Source: Symbiodinium natans (Eukaryota; Sar; Dinophyceae; Suessiales; Symbiodiniaceae). Taken from it: a stretch of 64,000 nucleotides of DNA. Under the pieces are notes generated by a model that ran no database searches, had not been told where the DNA came from, and saw only the letters and a list, made by a program, of their open reading frames with translations. Positions within the stretch are counted from its first letter, which is position 1. Every line of letters begins with the position of its first letter. Position numbers and translations under genes: made by a program. The stretch covers positions 479,501 to 543,500 of the forward strand of contig CAJNDS010002106.1 of assembly GCA_905221605.1 (NCBI GenBank), given 5' to 3'. Below are positions 1 through 11,329 of this stretch, piece by piece.

Positions 1-2400
1 GTCCCTGGGCCAGAAGCCGGAATTTGCAATGAAGGCGAGGCCCTTTGTGCATCTGGGCTCGCCGCGACAGACAGAAGCACAACCCTAAACCCGAAACCCT
101 AGAACCCTAGAACCCTAGAACCCTAGAACCCTAAACCCTTAACCCTAAACCCAGAACCCTAAACCCAGAACCCTAAGCCTTTAAACCCCAAACCCTACAC
201 CCTAAACCCCAAACCCTAAACCCTAAACCCTACACCCTAAACCCTAAACCCTAAACCCAGAACCCTAGGCCTTTAAACCCCAAAACCCTACACCCTAAAC
301 CCTACCCCGCTCTGCCTGCCACGGGTTCGCACGTAGCAGCAGCACCAGCAGCCGCCGATTCTGACAAGACTGTTTGGGGGGTTTTAGGGTTTAGGGTGGT
401 TTAGCGTTCAGGGCTTAGGGATTAGGGTGGTTTAGGGTTTAGGGCTTAGGGTTTAGGGCTTAGTAGCTTAGGGCTTGGGGCTGAGGGCTTAGGGCTTAGG
501 GCTTAAGGCTTGGAGCTTGGGGTTTAGGGTGGTTTAGGGTTTAGGGTGGTTTAGGGTTCAGGGTGGTGTACGGTTTGGGGCTTAGGGTTTAGGACTTAGG
601 GTTTAGTGCTTCGGGTTAAGGGTTTAGGGGCTTTTGATTGGGGGTGGGGGGTCGTGGTGCAGGGTCTTGGGGGATTGCGTGCGATTGAGGGTTTAGGATG
701 CGCGCGCATCGGCTTGCCGGGCATGGGGGCTTGGGGGGAGGGGGGAGGATTTACTGGTTTGTGCGAGTGAAACCTTGCCATTCTTGAAGTTTGAAGCACC
801 CTAATCCCAAACCCAAGCCTAAGCCCAACAGCCCCAAACCCCCCAAAAGCTCATAAACCCTAAACCCTAGAAACCCTAAAAACCACATTCCCCACGACCC
901 ACCAAAACCCCTAAACCTTAAATCCTTTTGCAACAGGCTTCGTACCTCGACTGGAGTCGGTCGCCCCTGAACCCCAAACCCCAAACCCCAAACCCCAAAC
1001 CCTAAACCTGCCTTTCTCAGAGGTGATCTGGTGTGGCAGCTTCCCCTCGTCTTGTGGAGGAGGCGGTGGAGATGAATCGACAGGCCCTGGACCTGGCGCG
1101 GCGGGCATTAGGGCGCTTAGTTTGGTTTGGGTTTAGGGTTTAGGGTTTGGGGTTTAGGGTCTGGGGTTTAGGGTTTGGGCTTTGCGGTTTAGGGGGTTTA
1201 CCCTGCGGGCTCACTTCCTGTCGGTATTTGCAGCGGATGATGAGTGAGCAGGGTTCAGAATGCTGTCAAGAAGTAAGATTCTACAAAAAAGGATCAGCAA
1301 AGATAACCGGACATAGTCAGAGTGTGCAAGGTTTACGCTAGACCCACGAGTAACCGAGGAATGAAAGGTCACCCTTTTGGTTTAAAGGGCTTTTTGAGGG
1401 AACCTAAACCCGAAAAGAAAGGAATGAGAGATTCTGGGGCCAGGATAGCTGGATATAGTCGATAAGCCTAAACCCTAAACCCTAACGCCTAAACCCCTAA
1501 ACCATAAACCCTGCTATATCCCATTTTAGGGTTAGTCGCCTGCCTTATTGGCAGTGGCTGTTGGAAAGTGGTCTAGGGTTCAGGGTTCAGGGTCTGGGGT
1601 TGAGGGTTTGCGGTTTAGGGTTTATTAAACCCTTAACCCTAAATCCTAAAACCCCAAACCCTAAACCCTAAGCCCTAAACTCTAAGCCCCATACCCTTGG
1701 GGTCTGCAGGGTGTAGGGTTTTAGGGTGCTAGGGCTGTCGTAGGGTTTGGAGCCTTGTGGCGTTTAGGGTGCAAGGTTTCAGGTGCAGGGTCTTGGGGCC
1801 GAGGTTGATCTTTCGGGTTTAGGGTTTAGGGTTTATTTAGGGTTTAGAGCCCAAAGCCCACTGTGTATAGTAGGTTACCTAAGAATCCTATAAAGGGGCT
1901 TGACAGAAAGAGCCTCCAAAAAGAAAGAGTAGGTGTTGGGTAACCCTAAACCCTAAACCCTAGACCCTAAGCCCTAAACCCTAAACGCTAGGCTTTAGCG
2001 GTCTCTTAGGCCTCGTTCGCTACAGGTTTCATAGGTCATTGAGAGCCCTAGGCTGTACGGTAGGTTCCGGAAACAAGGGCTTACGAGGTTCAGGGATTTG
2101 TGCTAGCACCTAGTTGGGTTTGGGGTTTGGGGTTTAGGGGTTTAGGGGTTTAGGGGTGTAGGGGTTTAGGGGTTAGGGGTTAAGGGGTTTAGGGGTTTAG
2201 GGGTTTAGGGGTTTAGGGGTTTAGGGGTTTGGGGTTTAGGGGTTTAGGGGTTTAGGGGTTTAGGGGTTTCGGGGTTTAGGGGTTGAAGCAGCCCACCATG
2301 CCACAGTGGCGCCTTACACCCACAACTAAATGCCCTGGAGAGGGAAGAACCATGAAGACTGAATTCCAAGAAGCCTGGTGTTCTTCAGGAGGGACTTGAC
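1..2400 (+). other. left-edge plus-strand exon candidates between telomeric blocks
   Basis: No complete gene is resolved here. Short open islands on the plus strand look coding: near 3-70 (reads KPEFAMKARPFVHLGSPRQ), 1044-1107 (VEEAVEMNRQALDLARR, a helical, TPR-like composition) and 1234-1273, which is framed by a TTTGCAG acceptor and a GTAAGA donor and reads RMMSEQGSECCQE. The islands at 2290-2400 and 2505-2590 are open on both strands; the minus reading of the latter (ERDALAAETATTAIAAG) is attractive. Telomeric and decayed telomeric repeats occupy most of the rest. I recognise no family and the strand assignment is weak. Confidence 0.25.
2101..2285 (+). repeat. variant telomeric array TTTAGGGG
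   Basis: About 20 tandem units dominated by TTTAGGGG (one extra G relative to TTTAGGG), with a few GTAGGGG and TTTGGGG variants. This is the cleanest block of the eight-base variant in the window and differs from the seven-base arrays elsewhere. Confidence 0.85.
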
Positions 2401-2977
2401 GCAAGCCCTAAACACAAGTGGGCTCCGGAAACCCAGCCCCTAAACTTTAGTCCTTGTGTGTTCGCAACCCTAAACCCTGAACCCTAAACCCTAAACCCTA
2501 AGGGGGTGTGCAAGGGCTGCTCGCTTCCTTTCCTGCGGCTATTGCTGTCGTGGCTGTCTCTGCGGCCAGGGCATCGCGTTCAGGCTCTAAACGAGAGACC
2601 CTCATAAGGGACCTGAGGGGTTATTCAGGGGTTATGTAGCCTAAGTATATAGAGATTGTAGAAGGCATAAATAGGGGTTATATAGGGGAGTAAGATCAAG
2701 GGTCTGCTCTGGGGGTCTCTCCTTCAACCCGTTAAGTTTAGGGTTGAGGGTTTGCATACCCGAGGCCCTGTCCGAGGTCCTTGGGCGCCAAATGAATCCC
2801 AAAAAAAAGTAGTTTATCGTCCATATACCTTTAATGGGGATTATAGAAGTATAGGGGATATGATCCCCCAATTTCAGGGTTCATTTGGTCCTCAAGGTAT
2901 AAGGAGGACCATACCTGTACGTCCTGTCTTGGCTTCCTGGACTGGAGTGTGGAAAATCCGCTTCTGTCCAGGGACAG

Positions 2978-4121
2978 TCATTTGGATATCCGCTCCGACT
3001 TCCGTTTGCGCGGAGGTTCAGCAACGTCATCGTTGGTGACCTCGCAGTCGGGTCGAGGGGTCCAGGGTTTGAGCGAAAGGGTCCGCAGGTCGGCGCGTCT
3101 ACTCTCTGAAGCTTCTTTGCTGGAGAAGTGAGGCGCTTAGTGTCCTGCTCAAGGCAACCATGAACCATACACAGCGCCTTTTACGGTCTTCCAAGTTCAT
3201 GGTTTTCTTTTACCGCTTAGGGAAGTTTAAAGTTCAGGGTTTAGAGTAGGGGTGGAGGGGTACCGAGAAATGAAAAGGATGCAGTAACAGTTTTTGTTTC
3301 ATGGGGCTTATGAGCCGCACCAGAGTCCTAGTCTACGTCGGGTTTTAGCGTTTAGCCCGAAACCCTAAAACCCCAAATAAAAGGTAAGACCCCAAACTCT
3401 ACACCCAGACCCCAATTCATCATGTCCAGCTCTGGGTCAGGCGTGGGTAGGTCTTTCGAGCCGAGGCCGAGTCTTAAAAAGTGGCAGGTGCCTTCGTCAG
3501 TCTTTCTACTACTCTATCCTTATGATTTCTTATCCTGCAATACTACTATACAACTTCTCGTATGCTGATATGTTTTTATTTTTTTTTTTTGGGGGGGGGG
3601 GGGGGGGGCTTTCGGGTTTAGGGTTTAAATTTCTCGCGCACAGACAAGCCACGGTTAAGGATTTAAGGTTCAGACTGCCCAACCCAGATCACCGAGGCTC
3701 GAGGGAATCCGCAGCACAGGAGACTAAGACCGAAACTCGCAAAACTACAGTTTGGGAAGTTTCCCCTTCTACTAACAGTCCTTAGTAGGGATTCTAATAG
3801 GGGCTACAAGAGTCCCTATTAAGGACTTAGGAGAAAGGGGGTACCACAAAGGATCCCAATTTTGAGAACCCACCCTATCATAGCCAAGAGAACAGCCTGG
3901 AGCGGATGAACCCTGAAATCTCGTACGTGCAAGAGCACTTCCCTAAACTTATAATTATAACAAATAGCCAAAGCACGATCATTAGATAGTTCGATGCTGA
4001 GTGGGAGCCATCGCCTACAGGTTACAACTGCCTTCGTCCGCACAGCAGAACAAACCTTCAGCGAGCCCAGCGAGCCCTAAGCCCCAAAGCCCTAAGAAGA
4101 CCCAGCGGAGGGTATTGCCAT
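2978..4121 (-). CDS. small multi-exon gene ending in a basic PRKRKS tail (unknown function)
   Basis: The last exon is about 3138-2978 on the minus strand, roughly 51 codons open with GC-rich third positions, ending PPRKRKSERISK and TGA at 2978-2980. The basic tail resembles a monopartite nuclear localisation signal. An upstream exon at about 3490-3410 reads LPTPDPELDMMNW after a TTTTTAAG acceptor, and another at about 3755-3690 ends at a GTGATC donor. A plausible first exon begins with ATG at 4121 in a CCATGG context (MAIPSAG, then GT). Introns carry telomeric fragments, a poly-T/poly-G junction and part of a MITE. The protein is not recognised. The terminal exon is well supported; the start and middle are inference. 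Confidence 0.5.
3575..3608 (+). repeat. poly-T directly followed by poly-G
   Basis: A run of T passes straight into a run of about 18 G. The same compound T-then-G homopolymer recurs at about 7792-7814, 19660-19690, 56565-56606 and 62565-62591, and as C-then-A on the complementary strand at about 26710-26740, 37740-37770, 40035-40057 and 48908-48932. Confidence 0.9.
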
Positions 4122-4149
4122 GGTCTTTTTTAAAACCCCAAGACAGGGT

Positions 4150-4262
4150 TTTGGGCACTTGGAGGTTCGTGGGTAGATAGAAGCAGGGTTAGAAGTAAGG
4201 TTGCAATGTTTGGCATACGTACAAACCTACATTTTGATACCCATGAACCTCCAAGTACAGGC
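4150..4262. mobile_element. MITE family F4 copy (CTTGGAGGTTC ends)
   Basis: Inverted ends CTTGGAGGTTCG and GAACCTCCAAG enclose a non-coding core of about 90 bp with internal symmetry. Other copies lie at about 12285-12425, 38228-38300 and 60602-60741. No protein is encoded, so mobilisation would need a transposase from elsewhere. Confidence 0.75.
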
Positions 4263-4433
4263 GTTTGGAGAGCCTGGACCCTTCCTTCGATTGTTGTTGA
4301 GTGGAAGGGTGGCATAATTTCTGGCTACGGTTTTGGTTGTGCTTAGCTCAACCGGGTAAGGACCTACAGTTGAGGGTCTTGGCTTTGTAAAGGCAAAGCG
4401 CCCAACGTAACCCTAAACCCTACGCCCTAAACC

Positions 4434-7400
4434 CTAAACCCGATGTCGTGCCTCGTGCTCTGGTCGCCTGAAGACCAGCAGCGGTCGCTGGAAGTTCTTC
4501 GGAAGGTCCCCTGATCAACTGGCTGCTGTTTGGGGCTGTTTGTCCTCAAAAGGGTTACCTAACCTTGACAGTTTGAGGGATTCTTGTTTAAACGTGCTGA
4601 GCCTTAGTAAACCTCCTGCAGCAGGCTTGGCACACCACCCGCCGTTAACGCATGCCCTTAGCTTTCATAAAGCCCTAAACCCTCAACCCTGAGCCTTATG
4701 CCCAAAACTCTAAACCCTAAACCCTAATCCTAAACCCCAAACTCTCAACCCTAAACCCAAAACCCCAAACCCTGAATCCAGGCACACGTCCTGCCATCAG
4801 GCCTGGTGCTTCGATGGCCTCGACCTTTTCAAAGCCCAGGCCCACGAGATAGTCGGCAAAGTCCTCGTTTTACAAGGTTTAGGGGTTTAGGGATTAGGAG
4901 GTTCCCTACTACTAAAATACCCCGTACACCCCGCAAATTCAGGAATGTAACCCTGACTTTCCCAAAAACAAGGGAGTCCTTCGGATTTAAGACCTATATA
5001 TATATATATCTTGATTAAGGGGTATGGGGCTTTGTGGGGTAGGGTTTAGGCTTCCCGAAAATTTTCGGCTCTGCATTTTTTTAGGGTTTAGGGTTTATGT
5101 TCCTTTGCCACCCTGCCTGGCTGCACCTGTCGGGCGAAATGCAGGGCACGGGCACTCTTAAACCATCAGGGTTTAGGGATGTCATTGACAGTTCAGCGGA
5201 AACATGTGCCCATCCTCTCACGACAGCCGACTGCATCCCGTCAACTTAAATTACACAAACAAGCCGCCTTAACTCAGTAGCCCAGTAACCATATTCTAAC
5301 AAGGGAACCCTGAACCAAAAAAAGGGGCAAAAGGGTACCACTGGGCTACCAAGATAGCTAGGGTTGTTGGCGCCCGTGAGCACTGCTTCTGAGAGCCCAA
5401 ACACCAAGTTCTGATATTGGCACCCTCCTTGGGGTTGGTTACTTTAATTCTAACTAAGGCAACCTTGAACCCAAAAAGGGAAAAGGGCAAGTCCCAAACC
5501 CGAATTGAGCCCTGAACCCGAAACCTTTTTGTCCCTAACCCTAAACCCTAAACCCTAAACCCTGAACCCTAAACCTTAAACCCTAAACCCTAAACCCTTT
5601 TCAAACCCACGCCTCTGGGCGGATGTTGATGGACGCCACCGTGTCGCGGATGGCTCGCGTGATGTGGCGCTTCCTCGCTTGGCAAAGGGGCTTCCAGGGT
5701 GGGGGGGCCGTGTAAGAGCGTTTCATCCCGAGACCTTTAGGGGTTTAGGGGCTTAGGGATGTTTAGGGTTTAGGATTTAGAGTTTAGGGGTTAGGGTGTT
5801 TAGGGTTTACGGTTAGGGTTGCTCCCTGGCCTGCCGCCTAAACCCTGAGCACTGTGTCCCGGCCTCGTAGGGGGACTGCAGCCCTCTGAGAAGCCAGTGA
5901 AAACTCACACCCTACACCCTAAACCCTAAACCCAGAAGCCTCAACATCAGGCAAGGCTCTTCTTATAGCTGCTCCACCCCTGAGGCTCCAGGACGAAGAA
6001 GCCACCCGGTCTGATGGCAGAGGACTTAAGGCTTCACTGTCGGGCTTTCGCAGACGAACAACTTGGGCTAGGGGGTTGGGGTTTAGGGTTTGGGGTTTGG
6101 GGGTTTTGGGGTTTGGGGTTTGGGGTTTAGGGTTTAGGGTTTAGGGTTTAGGCTTAGCATCTGCCCGCAGGCCTGCAAGTGAAAGCAAAGAGCCCTTGCG
6201 GTGCATCAATTGTGGTGCATCAATTGTGGTGCATCAATGGCCTGCTTTGGGTAGCTGTGCATAGCCTGATCCCGATACAAGTTCATCTCGAGCCATGTGC
6301 ACACAAATACGGATGTACGCATGCACACATATAAACTCAAACATATGTGCATGCATGCAGAATGCATATACACATCTTCCGAAAAGCTATGGACATATGC
6401 ACCATAGAAAGTGCACATGTCTGTACATGTGTGCATGTCATGTGCTGGTGTATGTGCCTTATAACCATAAACACTCACCCGAAGGGTCCATGTACCTCAT
6501 TAATATTTGCTTGGGCCCTAAAGTCACTGAATAGGAGGTACTTTAAGGACCAAGTATAAAATAATTAGGTGCATGGACCCTTGAGTCATACACAACTTCA
6601 CGAACAAGGTCCCCGAGCCCCAGACGAAAGATCCTGGACTGCAACTCTAGGCAAAACGAAACTGTCCAGTAAGAATAGGGAAGGAACAAGAACAGGGGCA
6701 CACGTAATCATAAGGAAAAGAACAAGAACAAACCCTTCCTGTTCTCAGGCTCATTCTTCAGGCCACCTAAACTCTAAAACCTAAACCCCTAAACCCCAAG
6801 CCCTAAGCCCTAAGCCCTAAGCCCTAACCCTACCAACCTTGTCCTCTTGAAGCATCGCTTGAAGAGGTTGTGGATCCTGGGTTGCATATGGTCAGATCTG
6901 GGTGCCCCAACTAACATTGGCCGCCTTAGAATAAGGACCCCAAAAGGGACCATATTTTGGAGCAGTAACCATATGGTTCGGAGATTGCAGTAAGGTGTTG
7001 GCGGTAAGGTGATAGGGATTGTCAGCTTCAGATAGTTGCAAGGAAACCGAGCAACAGCATCACAATCTGAGGAGTGCCCGAGGATCCCTGTGTCTCCATG
7101 CGCAAAGTGAACCCACTTCGTCACAGACAGGCAGAGCACGACCTCAGCAATCGTCTCCATGAATTTATATACGGATAAAGCCGGCCGTCTACGCTTGAAT
7201 TGGGGTTGGTCGAGTCCATACAGGCGGCAGTGCTTGAAATGCATACATCGACACACACGCATCACCAAATTGCGAACAAGCGTACCTACATGAATGCAAG
7301 CATCAGTCCAAATAAACAACTGCACCTACATAAACATGCAATAAATGAGCATAGAATACATACATATATATATATATATAGTTATGCAATTAGTTTATAA

Positions 7401-10400
7401 TGAGAACATCCATATACACGTCTTTGTGTAGACCATCACATGATGACGAACGACATCGAGACCCAAAGATTATGTGTTCCTTGCGGGCGGCATCGAAGCG
7501 CTCAGGCATCGCCTTTCCCAGGGGCATGCACTGCAAACACATGGGGTCTAGGTTGGGATGTTCCCCCTATAGGGTTTCGGGTTCAGGGTTTAGGGTTCTA
7601 TGAAGTACTGTTGGCATCAGGGGGAACATCCCAAGGTTTAGGGCGTTTGCTTTTGGGTTTAAGGCTTAGGGGCGCGACATGAATTCTGACATGGGGATCA
7701 TAACATTCTATGCTACTATACTGCTATTTGCTTAAGAGCCCAATAAGAAGATAATAATCCCTGTATTGCCCTTGTAAGGAAAACGATGTGTTTTTTTTTT
7801 TTTTGGGGGGGGGGTTGGTCTTACGCAAAGAATTAGAAGTATCATCCTGTGAGAGGCTACTGTAGGCGAGAAACATGTAGCCGGTAGAGTGATGTTGATG
7901 GTCTGCCAGTCCGGCCGGGTAAACCCTAAACCCTAGACCGCAGGCGATGCCAACCCCGCCCTGTCGAAAAATCTGCACGCCCTGGAAGCCCTTCCTAAGG
8001 TTCAGTATCCCCTAAACTCTAAACCCTACACCCTAAATAACCCCAAACCCTAAACCCTATGAGGGGTGTAAGGGTGTCGGGGTGCCCTCCCCGCCTCGGC
8101 CCCGCGCTTGAGCGGGCAGCTGAGGATGTCTTCCCGGCGAAACTCCACGGCACCTTATGGGAGGAAACTCTCAAAACAGTGGGAACCCTAAACCCTAAAC
8201 CCCAAACCCTAAATCCGTCCCCCAAGCACTGGGCCTTTCAACGTGTCCATCTCGCAGGAGTAGTTGGCCTCGGCGGCTTCGATAAGATCGGCATCCAAGT
8301 CCATGCCAACCTTTGCAAGGTTTAGGGTTTAGGGTTTAGGGTTTAGGGTTTAGGGGTTTGGGGTTTGGGGTTTGGGGTTTAGGGTTGTGGGTTTTAAATT
8401 TCGGGGCTTAGAATCAGCGAGAGGGTTTAGGGTGTAGATTTCAGGGCTTAGGATCAACGGTTTAGGGTTTAGATTTCGGGACTTAGGATCAGCTATTAGG
8501 GTTTAGGGTTAACTGGGGGGTTGGAGGGTGTCAGGATCCAGATCCTACGGTGTTCTTCAGCATCATTCCAGGAGAGGGCATTCTTTTGGGAGTCTTAATC
8601 CAGATCTCCCCCCTTCCCCCCCCCCTCCCCCCCTAACACGCAAAACAAGGACCCCAATGAAAGAGCCTGCTTCGGGCGATGTGTGCCGCGGACCTTACAG
8701 GCTAAGTAGCATGGCCCTTAGAACCCTCGGAAAACTATTCCGAGATATGATCCTCTGGATACCCAATCGTAGAAGACGCAAAATATCCCAAGAGCCTACC
8801 TGAGTACTTCGGGGCAGAGGGTGTCAGGAAGCGGGCTTTACAAGGAAGCCTGTCTGCAACAATATTCTTCAAGAGTGGAGTGGGGAGACGATATTCTTAA
8901 AGACTCGTCTGGGGAGAGATTAGGCTCACCTTAAGCACCCAAAGCCTACCTTTTGGTAGGCTACCTAAAATCCCATAAGGGGCACTACAACAAGAACCTA
9001 CAAAAAAGTAGGTTTTGGGTTTTCAGGCAGAGATGAAGGCACCCAACCCACGCCCAGGCGTGTAGGTCAAGGCACTACTCGCTTGGCGTGGAACTCGCGC
9101 GCGATGGCCAACGACACGAGGCCGGCGTTGCCTAGGTTTAGGATTCGCAATACCTTCACCCCAAAACCCTACACCGCCTAAACCACCCTTAACTCGCCGG
9201 AATAGCCTTACTTGAACCATGATGCTCCTTCCAGGCGCTTGGTCACAGGCGAGACGTTGGGAGCTCAAGTAAACCCTAAACCCTAAACCCTAAACCCTAA
9301 ACCCTATAACCCTAAACCCTAAACCCTAAACCCTAACCCTAAACCCAAACCCTAAACCCTAAACCCTAAACCCTAAACCCTAAACCCTAAACCCTAAACC
9401 CTAAACCCTAAACCCTAAACCCTAAACCCTAAACCCTAAACCATCCCACCTCTCTACAAGCGCGACAAACCCAGGAGCTGGCGTTGCAGATTATTTAGTC
9501 ATTCAGTGGAATCAGAAACTTCAGCCTAGGGATTTGGGGGGTCCCCAAATAGTAGAATACCCTTACAATAAGGACCCCAATAAGGTACCCCAAATTTCGG
9601 CAACCCCTAAACCCTAAACCCCAAACCCCAAACCCTAAACCTTAAACCCTAACAGTCCAGGGGCAGCCAATGTCCAGGACCTCTTTCCGCTTGAAGAAGC
9701 TCCTGCCGAGCCTGTCTGGTAGACTCTTTCGAATCCCAAGCCCCCCCTGCCCGGAGTGCGGGATGTACTTTTGGGGTCGGAAGAATTTCGAATATTCTTC
9801 GGTTAGGGTCCCTTTATACTTCTACTATAACAAGCCCCAAATTCCTATTCTATGTATTCAGGCCCCTATTGCATTAGTAGCAACGTTTCGGTAAAATGCT
9901 TAGCTTAGACCCTCTCTTGAACCCAATGTCAAGCCCCACGGCTCTGTCACCAAGAAGATCCAAGAACTTGGGTGTCTGCGCTTGCCAGCTTGCCGATCTT
10001 CGCGAACCATAGGGTTTAGGTTTAGGGCTTATGGGTTAAGGGTTTAGGGTTTGGGGTTTATGGGCAGCCCCTTTCTTTCTAAAGGCGGGCCCTTTTTGGC
10101 CCCACATAGAAGATGCTACTTACGCACCAGCGAGACACAAGACCCAAGAGTAGCGTAGGAATGCAAAGTAGGCCACCCGTTGCTTCGTTTACAGGGGTTT
10201 ATAAGGGAACCTAAACCCGAACAAGAAGGGATCTCGGGCCGACTCTGTGTCCTAGTAGCCCTAAACCCTAAACCATGAAAAAGCCTAAACCCCAAAAAAG
10301 GTAATAACCCCAAACCCTGCACCCTAAAAGCACTAAACCCCAAAAAAGGGATCATGGGCCTACGTCCTAGGACAGCACGCCATGAACCCGTGCCTCTCAG

Positions 10401-11131
10401 TGAGGGCCACAAGGCGACGGTCGCTGTCGCCCCGTTCACCGGGAGCGTGCCGGTAACCGTAGTAGCCTTCAGGTTGCCGGATGTCTCTATAGGAGACATG
10501 GGGCTAGGGTTTAGGGTTTAGGGTTTAGGGTTTAGGGTTTAGGCGTTTCCGAAATTTGGTCCGAAATTTGGGGGGGGGAGGGGTTATCTTATTGGAAATC
10601 CTACTACTTGGGGTCAACTTTAGGGGTCCCCTATTGTCGTAGGCCCCCACATGGGGCCTATTCTTGAATCCTAAACCTTATAAGCCCTAAACCCCAAACC
10701 CCAAACCACCAAACCATGAAGACCTTTTTTAAAGCTGGACTTGCTGACTGCCAGACGCCCGCCTATCCTCGTCCCAAACCCTATGCATTAACCTAACAAT
10801 TCTCGGGTCCCGCCCTCAGTGGTCCCCGGTCCGGGGGTTTAGGGTTTAGGTCCACAATTTTCTTCAAGGGCATTTTGGCCTCAAGATAAGAACCCTGAAG
10901 CCGAAGCCTAAGCCCTATGAAGCCCAGCTCCATAACCCGAAGCCCTAAGCCCTAAACCCTCGACTCTTGCACCCTAAACTCTGATACTAACAGGGTTTAG
11001 GGTTTAGGGTTTAGGGTTTAGGGTTTAGGGGGGGGGGGGGGGTAACAGGTCCGAGGGCTGCTGTAGTTGCCGTGCTCAAAGAGGGGGCGTCCTTTCTTCC
11101 ACTTCGTGGCCCCGCGCACGACGCTGGGCTC
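4434..11131 (-). CDS. BIN3/MEPCE/BCDIN3D-type SAM-dependent RNA methyltransferase, core domain
   Basis: Minus-strand exons read in order: 11131-11062 (LFEHGNY), 10484-10388 (PEGYYGYRHA, DSDRRL), 9702-9665 (FFKRKEVLDIG), 9131-9079 (CNAGLVSLAIAREF), 8310-8235 (VGMDLDADLIEAAEAN), 8153-about 8080, 7994-about 7927, 7530-about 7470, 7154-7087 (VLCLSVTKWVHFAHGDTG), 6876-6838 (LFKRCFKRT), 6010-5958 (PGGFFVLEPQGWSSYKK), 5677-5607 (HITRAIRDTVASINIRPEAW), 4863-4788 (DFADYLVGLGFEKV) and 4510-4434 (NFQRPLLVFRRPEHEARHRV, stop). These are the BIN3 hallmarks in order: GNY..YYGYR, SAM motif VLDIGCNxG, VGMDLD, LCLSVTKWxH, PGGxFxLEPQxW and RPEAW. MEPCE methylates the 7SK RNA cap and BCDIN3D methylates 5'-monophosphate RNA; the target here is unknown. 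All junctions outside the 8.1-7.15 kb stretch keep frame. Several donors are GC, one is GA. The TAG stop comes from a TTTAGGG unit. Confidence 0.85.
6011..6837 (-). other. intron of the methyltransferase gene with simple sequence
   Basis: This interval separates the FKRCFKRT and PGGFFVLEPQ exons, which join in frame (AG plus A gives Arg). It holds a G-strand telomeric block (6060-6160), a 14-bp unit GGTGCATCAATTGT repeated about three times (6199-6238), an ATGCAT/CATATG-rich simple stretch (6240-6470) and a C-strand telomeric block (6770-6835). I see no exon. Confidence 0.7.
6199..6238. repeat. 14-bp tandem repeat, three copies
   Basis: The unit GGTGCATCAATTGT occurs twice intact and a third time truncated, inside a methyltransferase intron. 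Confidence 0.9.
7553..7634. mobile_element. MITE family F1 copy with telomeric insert
   Basis: Ends TTGGGATG and CATCCCAA are flanked by GGTCTAGG (7545-7552) and GGTTTAGG (7635-7642), an 8-bp duplication with one mismatch. The interior is interrupted by a short TTTAGGG-type block. It sits in the methyltransferase gene region between the 7530 and 7994 exons. Confidence 0.8.
8945..9030. mobile_element. MITE family F10 copy
   Basis: Shares the modules CCTAAAATCCC, ACTACAACAAGAA and CTACAAAAAAGTAGGTTT with copies at about 1860-1950, 40868-40975 and, more diverged, 51230-51340. Non-coding and intronic. Confidence 0.6.
9269..9438 (-). repeat. near-perfect telomeric array (CCCTAAA)n
   Basis: About 24 units of CCCTAAA with three small interruptions, directly following an open stretch on the minus strand (VTKRLEGASWFK). 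It lies inside the methyltransferase intron between the 9665 and 10388 region and neighbouring islands. It is one of the longest C-orientation arrays here. Confidence 0.95.
10138..10255. mobile_element. MITE family F2 copy
   Basis: Begins near AAGACCCAAGAGTAGC, contains the family core GGGGTTTATAAGGGAACCTAAACCC and ends GACTCTGTGTCCTAG. The conserved ACCTAAACCC inside F2 matches the telomeric C-strand and may act as a seed for array growth. Other F2 copies are listed separately. Confidence 0.75.
10560..10662. mobile_element. MITE family F5 copy
   Basis: Shares AATCCTACTA-TTGGGG, TAGGGGTCCC and TATTGTCG blocks with copies at about 18120-18205, 21970-22060, 32000-32065, 42725-42825 and 48181-48285. 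Non-coding. Confidence 0.6.
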
Positions 11132-11329
11132 CTGAGGTGAATGACCCCCCCACATATATCCAAGGAGCAAGCCGTGAAATAAAGTTTAGGGTCTCGGGTT
11201 TACAGGGTTCAGGGTTTTGGAGGGTTTTAGGTTTAGGGCTTAGGATTAGGGTTTAGGATTCAGGTTCAGGGTTTAGGTTTAGGGTTTAGGGTTAGGGCTT
11301 AGGATTTAGGGTTTGTGCTGTAGAGGTTG

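Noticed and set aside
6206-6534. Overlapping frames rich in Cys, His and Met
   Set aside because: They are frames of an ATGCAT/CATATG-rich simple stretch inside a methyltransferase intron whose flanking exons join in frame without it.
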